Shown one piece after another: positions 52,933 to 61,172 of a stretch of 64,000 bases of DNA. The position numbers were made by a program, and so were the translations under genes. Positions within the stretch are counted from its first letter, which is position 1. The number at the start of each line of letters is the position of its first letter. The notes under the pieces are model-generated. The model saw only the letters and a program-made list of their open reading frames with translations. It was not told the DNA's origin and did no database searches. The DNA is from JACVRW01 sp963733885. Lineage in GTDB: Bacteria; Actinomycetota; Thermoleophilia; Solirubrobacterales; Thermoleophilaceae. The stretch lies in NCBI GenBank assembly GCA_963733885.1, contig CAVTES010000011.1, forward strand, positions 1-64,000, in the 5' to 3' direction.

Positions 52933-53079
52933 TCAGGGCTGGTCTGGATGGCGGGTCGGCGAGGCATTGTTCGCCGCGCGGCCGGCGTAGCGCCGCGCTC
53001 GATAGACGTCCAAGCGTTGGCGATGGTAGTTAGCCTCCGCGCGAAGTCGGTCTAGCCGCGCGGTCTGGGGGTCGGTCAT
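52933..53079 (-). CDS. 48-residue basic protein, coupled to the preceding ORF
   Basis: A 48-residue protein reading MTDPQTARLDRLRAEANYHR, QRLDVYRARRYAGRAANNAS and an end HPDQP. It is helical, amphipathic and basic. Its ATG at 53079 overlaps the stop of the 47-residue ORF by four bases (ATGA), so translation is coupled. Similar small 'RLxRLRxEAxYHRxRxxLYRAR' proteins occur in related genomes. No function is known. Confidence 0.65.
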   Translation of the reverse strand: MTDPQTARLDRLRAEANYHRQRLDVYRARRYAGRAANNASPTRHPDQP

Positions 53080-53219
53080 GGCCGCTTGCGGCGGTAGTCG
53101 CGCTCGGCCTCGGCGGCGCGCTTCACCGGCGTCAAGCGCCGTGCCCTGGAGGACCCGTGCTTGATTCGCCGAGCGACCTGCTTCAGCTTCGTCGCGCGGA
53201 GTTGGTCCTTGCGCCTCAT
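53076..53219 (-). CDS. 47-residue very basic protein
   Basis: MRRKDQLRATKLKQVARRIK, then HGSSRARRLTPVKRAAEAER and DYRRKRP: about 40 percent Arg and Lys. An AGGAGG lies 18 bases upstream of ATG 53219, further than usual, so a nearer alternative start may be used. The next ORF overlaps its stop. The composition suggests RNA or DNA binding. Confidence 0.6.
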   Translation of the reverse strand: MRRKDQLRATKLKQVARRIKHGSSRARRLTPVKRAAEAERDYRRKRP

Positions 53220-53363
53220 TCGAACTTCGCGCTTGCCTCCTGACCCCTGATCATGGATCGCGCGAAAGGACAGGGGACCCAGCGAGCGAAGTGCACCTCC
53301 GACGATACCGACCCATCGGGGAGGGAGTCCCTTTGCCTCCAAGGTGCCGCGCGATGAGCTCGT

Positions 53364-55028
53364 CTAGGCGACCGCCGCGTGGTGGGTCATGCGGCAGAAG
53401 CATGACGCCTTGATCGGGACGTCGGCGCGGGCGAGGGCGACGTCGAGTTGCTGCTTGACGATCCGCGCCGGCTCGGGCTTTCCCAGCCGAACGAGGCACT
53501 CGTGGTAGCCGTGCAGGCTCCACACGTTCCCGGGGTGCCAGGACGAGCGCGGGATCGACGGGTCATAGCCGAGGTCCTCGGCGTAGACGGTCTCGGCCTC
53601 CTCGACCCGACCCTGCTCGAGCAGCAGCGCGCCGTAGGCGTGGCGCGTGGGCTGCATCCAGCCCCACGGCTCGTCATACGGCAGCGCGTCGTCGAGCGCG
53701 ATCGCCCGGCGCAGGTGCTCGAACGCCGCGTCGAACTCGCCGCGCCGGTACTCGAGCTCGCCGTCGAGCATCGCCCCGGCGACGGCGAGGATGTCCTGGC
53801 ACGTGTTGTTGAACAGGTAGCGCGAGTCGGGCACGCGCGCGACGGCGGCGAGGAACGCGTCGCGCGCCGCCTCGGCTTCCTCCATCTGCCCGGTCGCCGC
53901 GTATGCGACGCCCTGCGCGTAATGCGTCATCGCCGTCGTGGTGGAGTAGAGCTCGGTGTCGTCGGGCAGCGACAGCGCGAGGATGTCCTCCCACAGCCCG
54001 AAGCGGATGAGCACATGCAGTCGCATCGGGATGAAGGCCTCGAGATAGTCGGCCATCGGCGGCTGCTCGATCCGCAGCAGCTCCTCGGGCAGCGAGGCCT
54101 CGAGGTCGGCGGCGACGCGCAGCGCGACCTGCGACCGACCTAGGAACATCGCCCCGTAGATCGCGAAGTGGCGGTCGTGTGCGTGGTAGAGCGCGTAGAA
54201 CCCGACCCGGCCCTCGCGCGCGACGTACTTCTCGTTGACCTCGATCGCGCGCAGGTTCCAGTCGAGGGTGCTCTGGTAGTCGCCGCACTGCACGTCGATG
54301 TGCGTCGGCATGTGCACGAGGTGGCCGGCGTCCGGGACGAGTGAGCGCAGCTCGTCGGCGACCCGCAGCGCCTGCTCGGGGAACGGCGACATCTCCATCA
54401 GGTGCACGTAGAGGTGCGGGAGTCCGGGGTGCGTGCGACCGCCGGGTTGCTCCAGTGCGCGCTCGAGCACCTCCTTGGCCTCGAGCGTCGCCGCATCCGC
54501 GGGCGGCAGGCCCGTGTAGCGATCCCATAGCGCCCACGGCGTGAGGTTCATCAGCGCGTCGGCGAAGAGCGCCGCGACGTCGGGCTCGTCGGGATGCGCG
54601 CGATACACGTCACGCATCGCCTCGGCGTAGTCAGCGTTCCACGCGACGAGGTCGGCTGAGGGGTCATTTGCCTGGTAGCGGCTCGCGAGCGCCTCGACGA
54701 GCGCCCGCTCGACCGGCGCGGCCCGGTCCGCGCACGCGCGCGCCGCCGCAACCTCGTTGCACGCCTTCTCGAGCGAGGCCGCGAGGTCGACCGGGTCGAA
54801 CGCCTCCCACTCCTTGTTGTAGTTCGGCCCGATCGCGTAGGCGATCCCCCAGTGGGCCAGCGCGAAGCCGGGGTCGTGCTCGAGCGCGCGCTCGAAGCAC
54901 CGGATCGCCTCCTCGTGGTGGAACGCGTAGGACCACACCAGTCCGCGGTCGAACCACGTCTGGGCGCTCGTCGAGGCCGTCGACGTCCCGCGCGTGTAGG
55001 TGCCAAGATCGAAGTAGGGCTCCATCAC
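53364..55028 (-). CDS. Tetratricopeptide-repeat protein
   Basis: A 554-residue protein made mostly of TPR helices: HEEAIRCFERALEHDPGFAL, AHWGIAYAIGPNYNKEWEAF, PEQALRVADELRSLVPDAGH, and near the end EYRRGEFDAAFEHLRRAIAL and EQGRVEEAETVYAEDLGYDP. HLVHMPTHIDVQCGDYQSTL and YHAHDRHFAIYGAMFLGRSQ contain conserved histidines. It matches a family of cytoplasmic TPR proteins in soil bacteria without a known role. The end SCFCRMTHH carries two cysteines. Starts at ATG 55028 or the next ATG at 55025. Confidence 0.88.
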   Translation of the reverse strand: MMEPYFDLGTYTRGTSTASTSAQTWFDRGLVWSYAFHHEEAIRCFERALEHDPGFALAHWGIAYAIGPNYNKEWEAFDPVDLAASLEKACNEVAAARACADRAAPVERALVEALASRYQANDPSADLVAWNADYAEAMRDVYRAHPDEPDVAALFADALMNLTPWALWDRYTGLPPADAATLEAKEVLERALEQPGGRTHPGLPHLYVHLMEMSPFPEQALRVADELRSLVPDAGHLVHMPTHIDVQCGDYQSTLDWNLRAIEVNEKYVAREGRVGFYALYHAHDRHFAIYGAMFLGRSQVALRVAADLEASLPEELLRIEQPPMADYLEAFIPMRLHVLIRFGLWEDILALSLPDDTELYSTTTAMTHYAQGVAYAATGQMEEAEAARDAFLAAVARVPDSRYLFNNTCQDILAVAGAMLDGELEYRRGEFDAAFEHLRRAIALDDALPYDEPWGWMQPTRHAYGALLLEQGRVEEAETVYAEDLGYDPSIPRSSWHPGNVWSLHGYHECLVRLGKPEPARIVKQQLDVALARADVPIKASCFCRMTHHAAVA

Positions 55029-55029
55029 T

Positions 55030-55664
55030 GCCGCTCCCTTCCTGGACTCTCCTGACGTTTCTACAGCTTCTGGCGCCCAGTTCCAGCTTTCGCGGCGGCC
55101 ACGGGGGGCGCAGGGGTCGAAAGCGGGGAGCTCGGCTCACGTACGAGCAGACAGCTCCTTTCATCCCCAAGGGGCACCGTCGGGACAGCCGTCGGTGGAG
55201 CGATGTCGGGACTGCCCCCGGCGGAGGCGGCAGCAACGGGGCCTCAGTGATGTGGGCGTTTCGGGGTCAACCGTGACCTCCGCGAAGCCCTCAGGGGTGC
55301 ACGCCTGGTCGAAGGCGGAGACAAAGAACGCCGTGGCGGACTCGCGGCGGGCGCGGGGCTGTGCGACCGGTAGGAACCGCTCGTCACGACGCAGGCTGCG
55401 AAGGGTGCTCAGCTTGAATGTGGTTACGTCGGCCCAGACGCTGGAGCACCGCCAAAATGGTCGAGGCTGATCGCCGGTTGGGGCGAGACGCCGGGGTGCC
55501 GGCCGCCCGGCTAGGGACGACCGGGTCCGTCGCCAGTGCGCCCAGCACTGTGTTGCGGGTTGCGGCGGTGGTTTCTATGAGTGCGATTGGGTTCATGGAG
55601 CCGAGTTTTGCTCTCTTCGCCATCAATATCAATCATGACTTTGACATATCGATAAACTGAGCTA
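55030..55664. other. Long intergenic stretch; LysR control region at the right end
   Basis: About 635 bases. Between 55195 and 55390 the minus strand reads a stretch RRFLPVAQPRARRESATAFF with VSAFDQACTPEGFAEVTVD that could be a transposase remnant, without certainty. The last 50 bases (55610-55660) are strikingly AT-rich, with TATCAATATCAATCATGAC and a TATCGATA palindrome at 55645-55652, a likely binding region of the LysR regulator. No other gene is seen. Confidence 0.4.
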
Positions 55665-56540
55665 ATGCTCGACCCGCGCCGCCTGCTCACCTTTCGCGAG
55701 GTAGCGCGGCTCGGTTCGTTCTCCCGCGCCGCGGAGGAGCTGTCGCTCACTCAGCCCGCCGTCTCGCAACAGATCCTCTCGCTCGAGCGGCAGCTCGGGA
55801 TCCGCCTGATCGACCGCGGCCCCGGCGGGCTTGCTCTCACCGCGGCCGGCGCGCTCCTTCTACGGCACGCGGACGCCGTCTCGGGCCGACTGCGCCTTGC
55901 CACCGAGCAGCTCGGCGCCCTCGTGGCCGAGCAGCGCCGACGGCTGGCCATAGGGGCGTTCCCAAGCGCAATCGCGACGATCGTGCCGGAGGCCCTTGTG
56001 CGGGTGAGGGCCGCTGAGCCAGACCTCGAGGTCAGCGTCTCCGAGGGCACGCTGGAGGAGCTCGTCGCAGCCGTGCGCGACGGCACGCTCCACCTCGCCG
56101 TCCTTTTCCAGGACGCCGCCGCCCCACGGCGCGACTACGAGGACCTTGAACGCCACGATCTCTTCGAGGAGCCGATGGTGGCGGCGCTGCCCCCGCGGCA
56201 CCGCCTCGCGCGCCGACGGAGGATCGACCTCGAGCGGCTCGCGGGCGACCCCTGGACGGCGCCGTCGCGCGACGGCCTGATCCACCGCACCTGTCTGGCG
56301 GCCGGATTCGAGCCGAACATCGCCTTCGTGACGCGCGACGTGCTCGCGTTCCGAGAGCTCGTGGCGTCAGGGCTCGCCGTCACGCTCACAGGCCGCCTGC
56401 TCGCCGGGCGCCTCGAGGGAATCGCCACCCCCGCCGTCACGGGCGACCCGGCGCGACGGACGATCTATGCGATCAGGCCCAGCACGGACAGCCATCCATT
56501 GACCGACCGATTGCTCGCCGAGCTGACCCGGTCGGGCTAG
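55665..56540 (+). CDS. LysR-family transcriptional regulator
   Basis: A 291-residue LysR regulator. The winged HTH is LLTFREVARLGSFSRAAEEL with SLTQPAVSQQILSLERQLGI. The effector domain follows (LAIGAFPSAIATIVPEALVR, LEVSVSEGTLEELVAAVRDG, ALPPRHRLARRRRIDLERL). It reads away from an AT-rich intergenic stretch with no divergent gene, so the target is not evident. Confidence 0.93.
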   Translation: MLDPRRLLTFREVARLGSFSRAAEELSLTQPAVSQQILSLERQLGIRLIDRGPGGLALTAAGALLLRHADAVSGRLRLATEQLGALVAEQRRRLAIGAFPSAIATIVPEALVRVRAAEPDLEVSVSEGTLEELVAAVRDGTLHLAVLFQDAAAPRRDYEDLERHDLFEEPMVAALPPRHRLARRRRIDLERLAGDPWTAPSRDGLIHRTCLAAGFEPNIAFVTRDVLAFRELVASGLAVTLTGRLLAGRLEGIATPAVTGDPARRTIYAIRPSTDSHPLTDRLLAELTRSG

Positions 56541-56681
56541 CGACGCGCGGCCGCGACTACGCGAAGCCGCTCGACGTCCCGGGGCCTGGCGCTCACCGCC
56601 CTGGTCTCCGAGGCCCACTTCATCCGCCGGGCTGCTCGATCTCGCGCGGATCGATTACTGGGGGAGCTTGAGCGAGCGCTC

Positions 56682-57836
56682 TCAGGGGCCTGCCGCCGCG
56701 AGCCCTGGATCCGCCGGCCGGGTGGGCTCGGGGGCTGGCTGTTCGAGCGCGTTGTAGACGGCCCAGCCGACGGCGACCATCGGGACGGCGAGGAACGCCC
56801 CGACGATGCCGAGGAGCTGGCTGCCGACGATGACCGCCGTGAGCGTGACGATCGGGTGAAGGTTGACCGTCTTCTGGTAGACGAGCGGGGTGACGAACAT
56901 GCTGTCGAGCTGCTGGGCGATGAGGATGACGGCTGCCATCGCCACGGCGGCGCCGGTGCCCTCGGCGGCAAGCGTGACGAGGACGATGACGGCGCCCGAA
57001 ACCCAGGCGCCGAGAATGGGAATGAACAACGACACGAACGTCAGCAGGGCGAGCGTGCCGGCGTGCGGGGTGCCGATGACGAGCATGCCGAGGGTGATCA
57101 CCGTGCTGTCGATGAGGGCGACGAGCGCGATGCCGCGGATGTAGCCGCCCGCGGCGTTCCAGGCGGCGGCACCCCCGACGGTTACGCGGTCGCTTCGACC
57201 GGTGCCGAAGCGGCTCTGGATCCAGGCCCAGATCGCGTCGCCGCCCGTCAGGATGTAGAGCAGGAAGACGAACATCAGCAAGGCGCCGCTGACCAGCTGC
57301 GCGGCCAGCGAGAGGCCGCCGAGCAGTCCCGTCACCACGCCGCCGGCGGCGTCCTTGGCGGCCGGCAGGATGCCCTTTAGGAAGTCGCGGATCGCGGCCT
57401 CGTTCTCCTCGACCCAGGCGTTGTTGTCCCGCAGCCAGGAGACCACCTCGTCGGCGCCCTCCCCGATGTCCTCGCCGACGCCGCCCAGATTGCCGAACAA
57501 CGCGTCCGCGAACAGCCAGACCAGCCCGGCCACGATCAGCACCACGCCGATCAGGCTCGCCGCGATCGCCAGTCCACGCGGGACGCTGCGGCGCGTCGCC
57601 CAGTCAATCAGCGGCAGCACCTGGGTGCTGACAAGCGCGGCCACGATCAACGGGACGGTGGCCCCCCGCGCGTACCAGATCGCCCCGCCGACGAGGAGCG
57701 CGCCAGCCGTGATCAGTAGCGCCTTGGCGCTCCAGCGGGCCATCGCGCTGCCCGCAGCAGCACGCCCCGGGGCCTCGGGCGACATGCGCCGTACTTCGAC
57801 GGTGGGCAACAGCGTCCTCCCCGTGTGCGCGTTCAC
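56682..57836 (-). CDS. AI-2E family transporter
   Basis: A 384-residue membrane protein of the AI-2E family (PF01594, TqsA/PerM-like). Hydrophobic segments include AKALLITAGALLVGGAIWYA, LIVAALVSTQVLPLIDWATR, GLAIAASLIGVVLIVAGLVW, LVSGALLMFVFLLYILTGGD, VALIDSTVITLGMLVIGTPH, LLTFVSLFIPILGAWVSGAV and LLGIVGAFLAVPMVAVGWAV. PHAGTLALLTFVSLFIPILG and VGSQLLGIVGAFLAVPM are the family signature. The substrate of such proteins is often unknown (some work as Na+/H+ antiporters). Start is uncertain: GTG 57836, TTG 57809 (GGAGG upstream) or ATG 57785. Confidence 0.92.
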   Translation of the reverse strand: MNAHTGRTLLPTVEVRRMSPEAPGRAAAGSAMARWSAKALLITAGALLVGGAIWYARGATVPLIVAALVSTQVLPLIDWATRRSVPRGLAIAASLIGVVLIVAGLVWLFADALFGNLGGVGEDIGEGADEVVSWLRDNNAWVEENEAAIRDFLKGILPAAKDAAGGVVTGLLGGLSLAAQLVSGALLMFVFLLYILTGGDAIWAWIQSRFGTGRSDRVTVGGAAAWNAAGGYIRGIALVALIDSTVITLGMLVIGTPHAGTLALLTFVSLFIPILGAWVSGAVIVLVTLAAEGTGAAVAMAAVILIAQQLDSMFVTPLVYQKTVNLHPIVTLTAVIVGSQLLGIVGAFLAVPMVAVGWAVYNALEQPAPEPTRPADPGLAAAGP

Positions 57837-57938
57837 GCGCTCCGCGATCGGGCGCTGCGGGCACCCAGCCGCTGCCGGCGTGAGGCTCCTAGCGCCTCGG
57901 AGGGCCGCACGGGGCCGAGGCCCGGCCGGCGGCCCTCT

Positions 57939-57989
57939 GAGTGTGGGCTGTCAAAGTCACGCATATGGCGCCTTTGACGGCCCACACTC
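57939..57989. repeat. Long hairpin, 18-bp stem and 15-nt loop
   Basis: GAGTGTGGGCTGTCAAAG pairs with CTTTGACGGCCCACACTC, 17 of 18 positions Watson-Crick and the last a G-U pair in one of the RNAs. The loop is tcacgcatatggcgc. No T-run follows on either side, so it does not look like an intrinsic terminator. It sits between the AI-2E gene and the fragment at 58010. Confidence 0.75.
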
Positions 57990-58009
57990 CGCGGCTGTAA
58001 CAAATCCGG

Positions 58010-58204
58010 GTGGCGACCCTTCGGCCCGGTCGCGCCCGCAAGGCCGGGCCCGTCAAGCTCACGATCAAGCCCACCAAGGCCGGCAAGAAGGTGCTGCGGC
58101 GCAAGGGTAAGCTCACCGCGCGCATGAGATTCACCTTCAAGCCGACCGGCGGAACGGCCAAGAGCACGATCAAGAAGGTCACGATCAAGCGCAAGAGACG
58201 CTGA
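58010..58204 (+). CDS. C-terminal fragment of a large secreted repeat protein
   Basis: GTG 58010 opens a 64-residue ORF, RKAGPVKLTIKPTKAGKKVL, RRKGKLTARMRFTFKPTGGT with AKSTIKKVTIKRKRR. This ending (KLTIKPxxAGKxxLRRxGKL ... TIKRKR) is the C-terminus of many large exported proteins of Solirubrobacterales. The N-terminal part is missing, so it is probably a truncated gene. Confidence 0.55.
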   Translation: MATLRPGRARKAGPVKLTIKPTKAGKKVLRRKGKLTARMRFTFKPTGGTAKSTIKKVTIKRKRR

Positions 58205-58268
58205 CGGCGCGCGCCGCCTACCCGTCGGGAACGAGCGCCGGCCGAGGCGCGAACAGCCTGGCCGAGCC

Positions 58269-58439
58269 TCAGGGCTTCTGCAGCTCGTCGCGGTCGTCGC
58301 CGCCGGTGATGGATTTCTTGAACTCGCGCATCCCGCCCCCGAGCGAACGGCCGAGATCCGGGAGCTTCTTCGGTCCGAAGACGATGAGCGCGATCACCAG
58401 CACGACGATCAGCTCCATTGGTCCGATTCCGGGCAGCAT
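58269..58439 (-). CDS. tatA: Twin-arginine translocase subunit TatA
   Basis: A 56-residue TatA: MLPGIGPMELIVVLVIALIV is the membrane helix with Glu, then FGPKKLPDLGRSLGGGMREF, the FGPKxLPxLGxSLGxxxxxFK signature and amphipathic helix. The end ITGGDDRDELQKP is short. Start ATG 58439 follows TGAGGAGGAAACG. It forms the ring that lets folded proteins through the membrane. It lies 11 bases after the ferritin-like gene, an unusual neighbour for a lone TatA. Confidence 0.95.
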   Translation of the reverse strand: MLPGIGPMELIVVLVIALIVFGPKKLPDLGRSLGGGMREFKKSITGGDDRDELQKP

Positions 58440-58449
58440 CGTTTCCTCC

Positions 58450-59088
58450 TCAGGACTTGACGAACGGCTTGACGGCGTCGAGCACGGCCGCCATGTCGAG
58501 CGACCTGTCGAAGCCGCCGTCGCTGATGGGATTTCCGTTGAGCGAGCGGATGGCCGCGGCGTGACGGGCCTCGACCTGGACGATGCTGCCGGCCGCGCCC
58601 AGCACCTCGGCAGACTCGATCGCCGGTGCCGCTCCGTTGTATGCGCTGACGCCGGTGTCCTCGAACGTCTGAGCGAGCTTCAGGAACGCCTTCTGGTTTG
58701 CGAAGGCGTTGCCGAAGTCGACTCCCGGCGCCTTGACGGGCATACCGCCCAAGCGCTCGATCGTCTCGGCCAGGGCGCCGACGTGCGCGACCTCGTTGTC
58801 GCGGATCTCGGTGGCGAGTGACCTGACGTCGCCCGATAGGTCCCCCACCTGCCTCAGCGCCTGGTTGTAGAACGCGGCCTCGAGGTACTCGAGCGTCAGC
58901 GCGAAGTTCAGGATCTCGACGTCCCCGCCGCCCTCCTGCGCGATCGCCCGACCCACGAAGGGGCCGACCGCCCCGAGGCCGTAGACGGCCCCGGCCGCCA
59001 CCGCGCCCCGGACGATGAACGACTGCCTGTTGATTCCCTGTACGTCGATGGCCGCCAGTTCGGGGGCCACGAGCTTCTCCTGAGACAT
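58450..59088 (-). CDS. Exported ferritin-like protein (cluster gene 2)
   Basis: A 212-residue ferritin-like protein (PF13668-type). The start NRQSFIVRGAVAAGAVYGLG could be a Tat-like leader without twin arginines. ILNFALTLEYLEAAFYNQAL and IRDNEVAHVGALAETIERLG give helices with E and ExxH; SIVQVEARHAAAIRSLNGN the last. It would bind iron or act as a desiccation- or oxidative-stress protein. ATG 59088; the next gene upstream is its homologue at 59118. Confidence 0.9.
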   Translation of the reverse strand: MSQEKLVAPELAAIDVQGINRQSFIVRGAVAAGAVYGLGAVGPFVGRAIAQEGGGDVEILNFALTLEYLEAAFYNQALRQVGDLSGDVRSLATEIRDNEVAHVGALAETIERLGGMPVKAPGVDFGNAFANQKAFLKLAQTFEDTGVSAYNGAAPAIESAEVLGAAGSIVQVEARHAAAIRSLNGNPISDGGFDRSLDMAAVLDAVKPFVKS

Positions 59089-59117
59089 GGGAAGTCTCCT
59101 TTCTCCCTGTGTGGGGC

Positions 59118-59810
59118 CTATGCGAGGAAGGGCTTGACCTTCGGCAGGACCTCGGCCATCGAGGCCGGCTTCGCGAAGGCGCCGTCCGGGACGATCGTCC
59201 TGCCGACGACGCTATTGAGCGCGGCGGCGTGGCGGCCCTCCACGGTATGGATTGCCAGCGCAGCGGCCAGGATCTCCTTGGACTGGATCCGGCCCGCCTG
59301 TCCGAGGTACGCCGCCGCGCCCAGGTTCTCGACCGCGGCCGCGGTCTCGAGCACCATGTCCGGGCCGCCCTCGAGCACGGCATCGAACGTCGTCTTGGGC
59401 CGCTTGGGGGTGCCGCCGAGCTTCTTCGCCGTGGCCGTGAGGGCGTCGACGTGCTCCTGCTCGTTGTCGCGGATCATCTTCGCCGCGTCGGCGAGCGCCA
59501 TGTCCGTGATCACGCCGGCTTCGATGACCGCGTTGTAGAAGTCGGTCTCGAGGTGCTCGAGCGTGAGGGCGTACTGGACGATCGCGAGGTCCTGGCCACC
59601 ACCCGCCGTCTCCCCCTCGGTCATGGCGCCGCTCGAGCCGCCCTGACTGTCGTCATCATCGCCGCAGGCGGCCACGAAGATCGCAAGCGCGCTCGCGGCG
59701 CCCGCTCCGCCCATCATTCGCAGAAAGCGCTTGCGTGAAGACGGGTCCTCGGTGAGCTCGCGCAGCGCTCCGCCGCGCTGGTCGGCGGCCCGTGTGGCCG
59801 GCTCGGTCAT
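59118..59810 (-). CDS. Exported ferritin-like lipoprotein (cluster gene 1)
   Basis: A 230-residue homologue of the next gene. Leader SRKRFLRMMGGAGAASALAI then FVAACG: a Tat-like RK-x-FL motif followed by a lipobox, so it should be a lipoprotein. The ferritin-like domain has VQYALTLEHLETDFYNAVIE, IRDNEQEHVDALTATAKKLG and EGRHAAALNSVVG. First gene of the cluster, at ATG 59810. The Tat leader and the TatA gene two places downstream fit together. Confidence 0.9.
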   Translation of the reverse strand: MTEPATRAADQRGGALRELTEDPSSRKRFLRMMGGAGAASALAIFVAACGDDDDSQGGSSGAMTEGETAGGGQDLAIVQYALTLEHLETDFYNAVIEAGVITDMALADAAKMIRDNEQEHVDALTATAKKLGGTPKRPKTTFDAVLEGGPDMVLETAAAVENLGAAAYLGQAGRIQSKEILAAALAIHTVEGRHAAALNSVVGRTIVPDGAFAKPASMAEVLPKVKPFLA

Positions 59811-59953
59811 CGCTGGGTCCTTCCTGATCGGGTAGCGGCTGCCGGTCGAAGGAGCGAGTCCCGACCGGTGCCTCGACCACTACCTGCGCGCCGGCGACCC
59901 GCTCGGATCACTCGGCGCGGGTTCGGTCGGGCCGGCGCCGCCTCGATGCGGCG

Positions 59954-60334
59954 TCAGCCCGCGGGTTCCAGCGCAGCCCGGAGACCCGCGAGGTCCGCAG
60001 CCCCGAAGACCACGCGATTTCGCGTGGCCACATAGACGAGGTCGAGGTCGACGCCGGCTCGCGCGATCTTGCGAGTCAGGTCCGCCAGCACGCCCGGGCG
60101 ATCCTCGACATCCACCACGACGACCTCGCGCTCGCGGGTGACCGCGAGATGGGAGATCGCCAGCAGATGCCTCACGGCGCCGCCGTGCGGGACGAGGATG
60201 TGCAGTTCGGCTTGCTCGCCCGTCCCGATGCACGTGGCCGCTGCGATGTTCACGCCGGCGTCGCTGATCGCGGCCGCCACCTGCGCCAGCGCCCCCGGGG
60301 TGTTCTCGATGTCGATGACCAGATCGACTGCCAT
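59954..60334 (-). CDS. Tandem ACT-domain protein
   Basis: A 126-residue protein with two ACT domains: VDLVIDIENTPGALAQVAAA with NIAAATCIG, and VVVVDVEDRPGVLADLTRKI with ARAGVDLDLVYVATRN. Both keep the V-x-D-x-PG-x-L loop. The start is ATG 60334 (MAVDLVIDIENTP); the reading from 60508 is too long. Such stand-alone ACT proteins sense amino acids; the ligand is unknown. Confidence 0.92.
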   Translation of the reverse strand: MAVDLVIDIENTPGALAQVAAAISDAGVNIAAATCIGTGEQAELHILVPHGGAVRHLLAISHLAVTREREVVVVDVEDRPGVLADLTRKIARAGVDLDLVYVATRNRVVFGAADLAGLRAALEPAG

Positions 60335-60440
60335 ACGCGCCCGTGCGAGCGTGAGCCTACTAATGGCGTTCGGATGCGCGATGAGTCGCGCGACACGGCA
60401 AAGTCTCAACGAAGGCCACACCGACCACCGGAGGACCGCA

Positions 60441-60578
60441 ATGAGCAATGTGATCCCGTGGCCAGGCTGAAGCACGAAGCGGACGGGGACCTTGCTGGAG
60501 CTCCTCACCGCGGAGACGAGGCTCGCTTCCGACGTCGAGCGAGCCGTGGCCGACCGGCTGTGGGCGACGCTCCGCTAA
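60441..60578 (+). CDS. Small protein disrupted by two compensating indels
   Basis: ATG 60441 with GGAGGACCGCA in front begins MSNVIPWPG and meets an in-frame TGA. In the next frame LKHEADGDL follows; then in the first frame LLELLTAETRLASDVERAVA and DRLWATLR end at TAA 60576. Joined, they make a plausible 45-residue protein of a kind found in related genomes. Its stop overlaps the stop of the convergent flavin-fold gene by three bases. Confidence 0.45.
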
Positions 60579-61078
60579 AACCGGTAGCTGGTCTGGGCGT
60601 GCGGATCCTTGGCGAACGCGAGCACCTTGCCGGGCTCGATCCGGAATACGGCGGCCTCTTGCTCTTGCGCGACGAAGAGACCGTCGCCGACGTCGAAATG
60701 CCACACGCTGCCGTACTTCGCCTCGTAGGCATCGGCCAGCCGTTGCAGCGTGCCGCGGTCGGTGACCCTGACCGCGGTGCCCTCGACGACGACGTCGAGG
60801 CCCTCATCCCAGGTGTTGTTGCCGGTGGTGAGCGCAACGTGCGCGCCGTGTTCGAGGTTGCGGGCCTTCTGCTCGTCGAGCCCGGTGCAGAAATGCATCG
60901 CCCCGTCCGCCGCCACGCCGATCAGCGGCGTCACGTGCGGCCGGCGGTCCGCCCGCACCGTGGTGAGCCAGTAGAGCTCGGCCTCCTCCAGCACACGCGC
61001 GGCGTCGGGCCAGGGTGTCGGGCCGGCTTCGGGATCGCTGAACCGGCCGTCGATCTGTGCGGTGGGATCGGACTTCAT
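60575..61078 (-). CDS. Pyridoxamine-phosphate-oxidase-like flavin-fold protein
   Basis: A 167-residue split-barrel protein. EEAELYWLTTVRADRRPHVT with PLIGVAADGAMHFCTGLDEQ is the flavin- or F420-binding start; GAHVALTTGNNTWDEGLDVV and VEGTAVRVTDRGTLQRLADA continue it. In actinobacteria such proteins bind F420, FMN or heme; which one is not clear. ATG 61078. Confidence 0.9.
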   Translation of the reverse strand: MKSDPTAQIDGRFSDPEAGPTPWPDAARVLEEAELYWLTTVRADRRPHVTPLIGVAADGAMHFCTGLDEQKARNLEHGAHVALTTGNNTWDEGLDVVVEGTAVRVTDRGTLQRLADAYEAKYGSVWHFDVGDGLFVAQEQEAAVFRIEPGKVLAFAKDPHAQTSYRF

Positions 61079-61172
61079 GGGTCACAGCCCTCCTTCATCG
61101 AATCCGCTCCTTCCCATGACCCGGACCGCGGCGAGGATTCATCGGCACCCATATCGGCTATACAGATCCGTC

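Noticed and set aside
55195..55390. IS6-like transposase remnant on the minus strand
   Set aside because: The similarity (ATAFF...EVTVD) is too short and weak to call; recorded only in the intergenic entry.
57939..57989. Intrinsic terminator
   Set aside because: The stem is strong, but no T-run follows on either strand; kept as an unexplained hairpin.
60441..60578. Selenocysteine at the in-frame TGA
   Set aside because: No SECIS-like hairpin after the TGA and no selenoprotein family; frame shifts explain it better.
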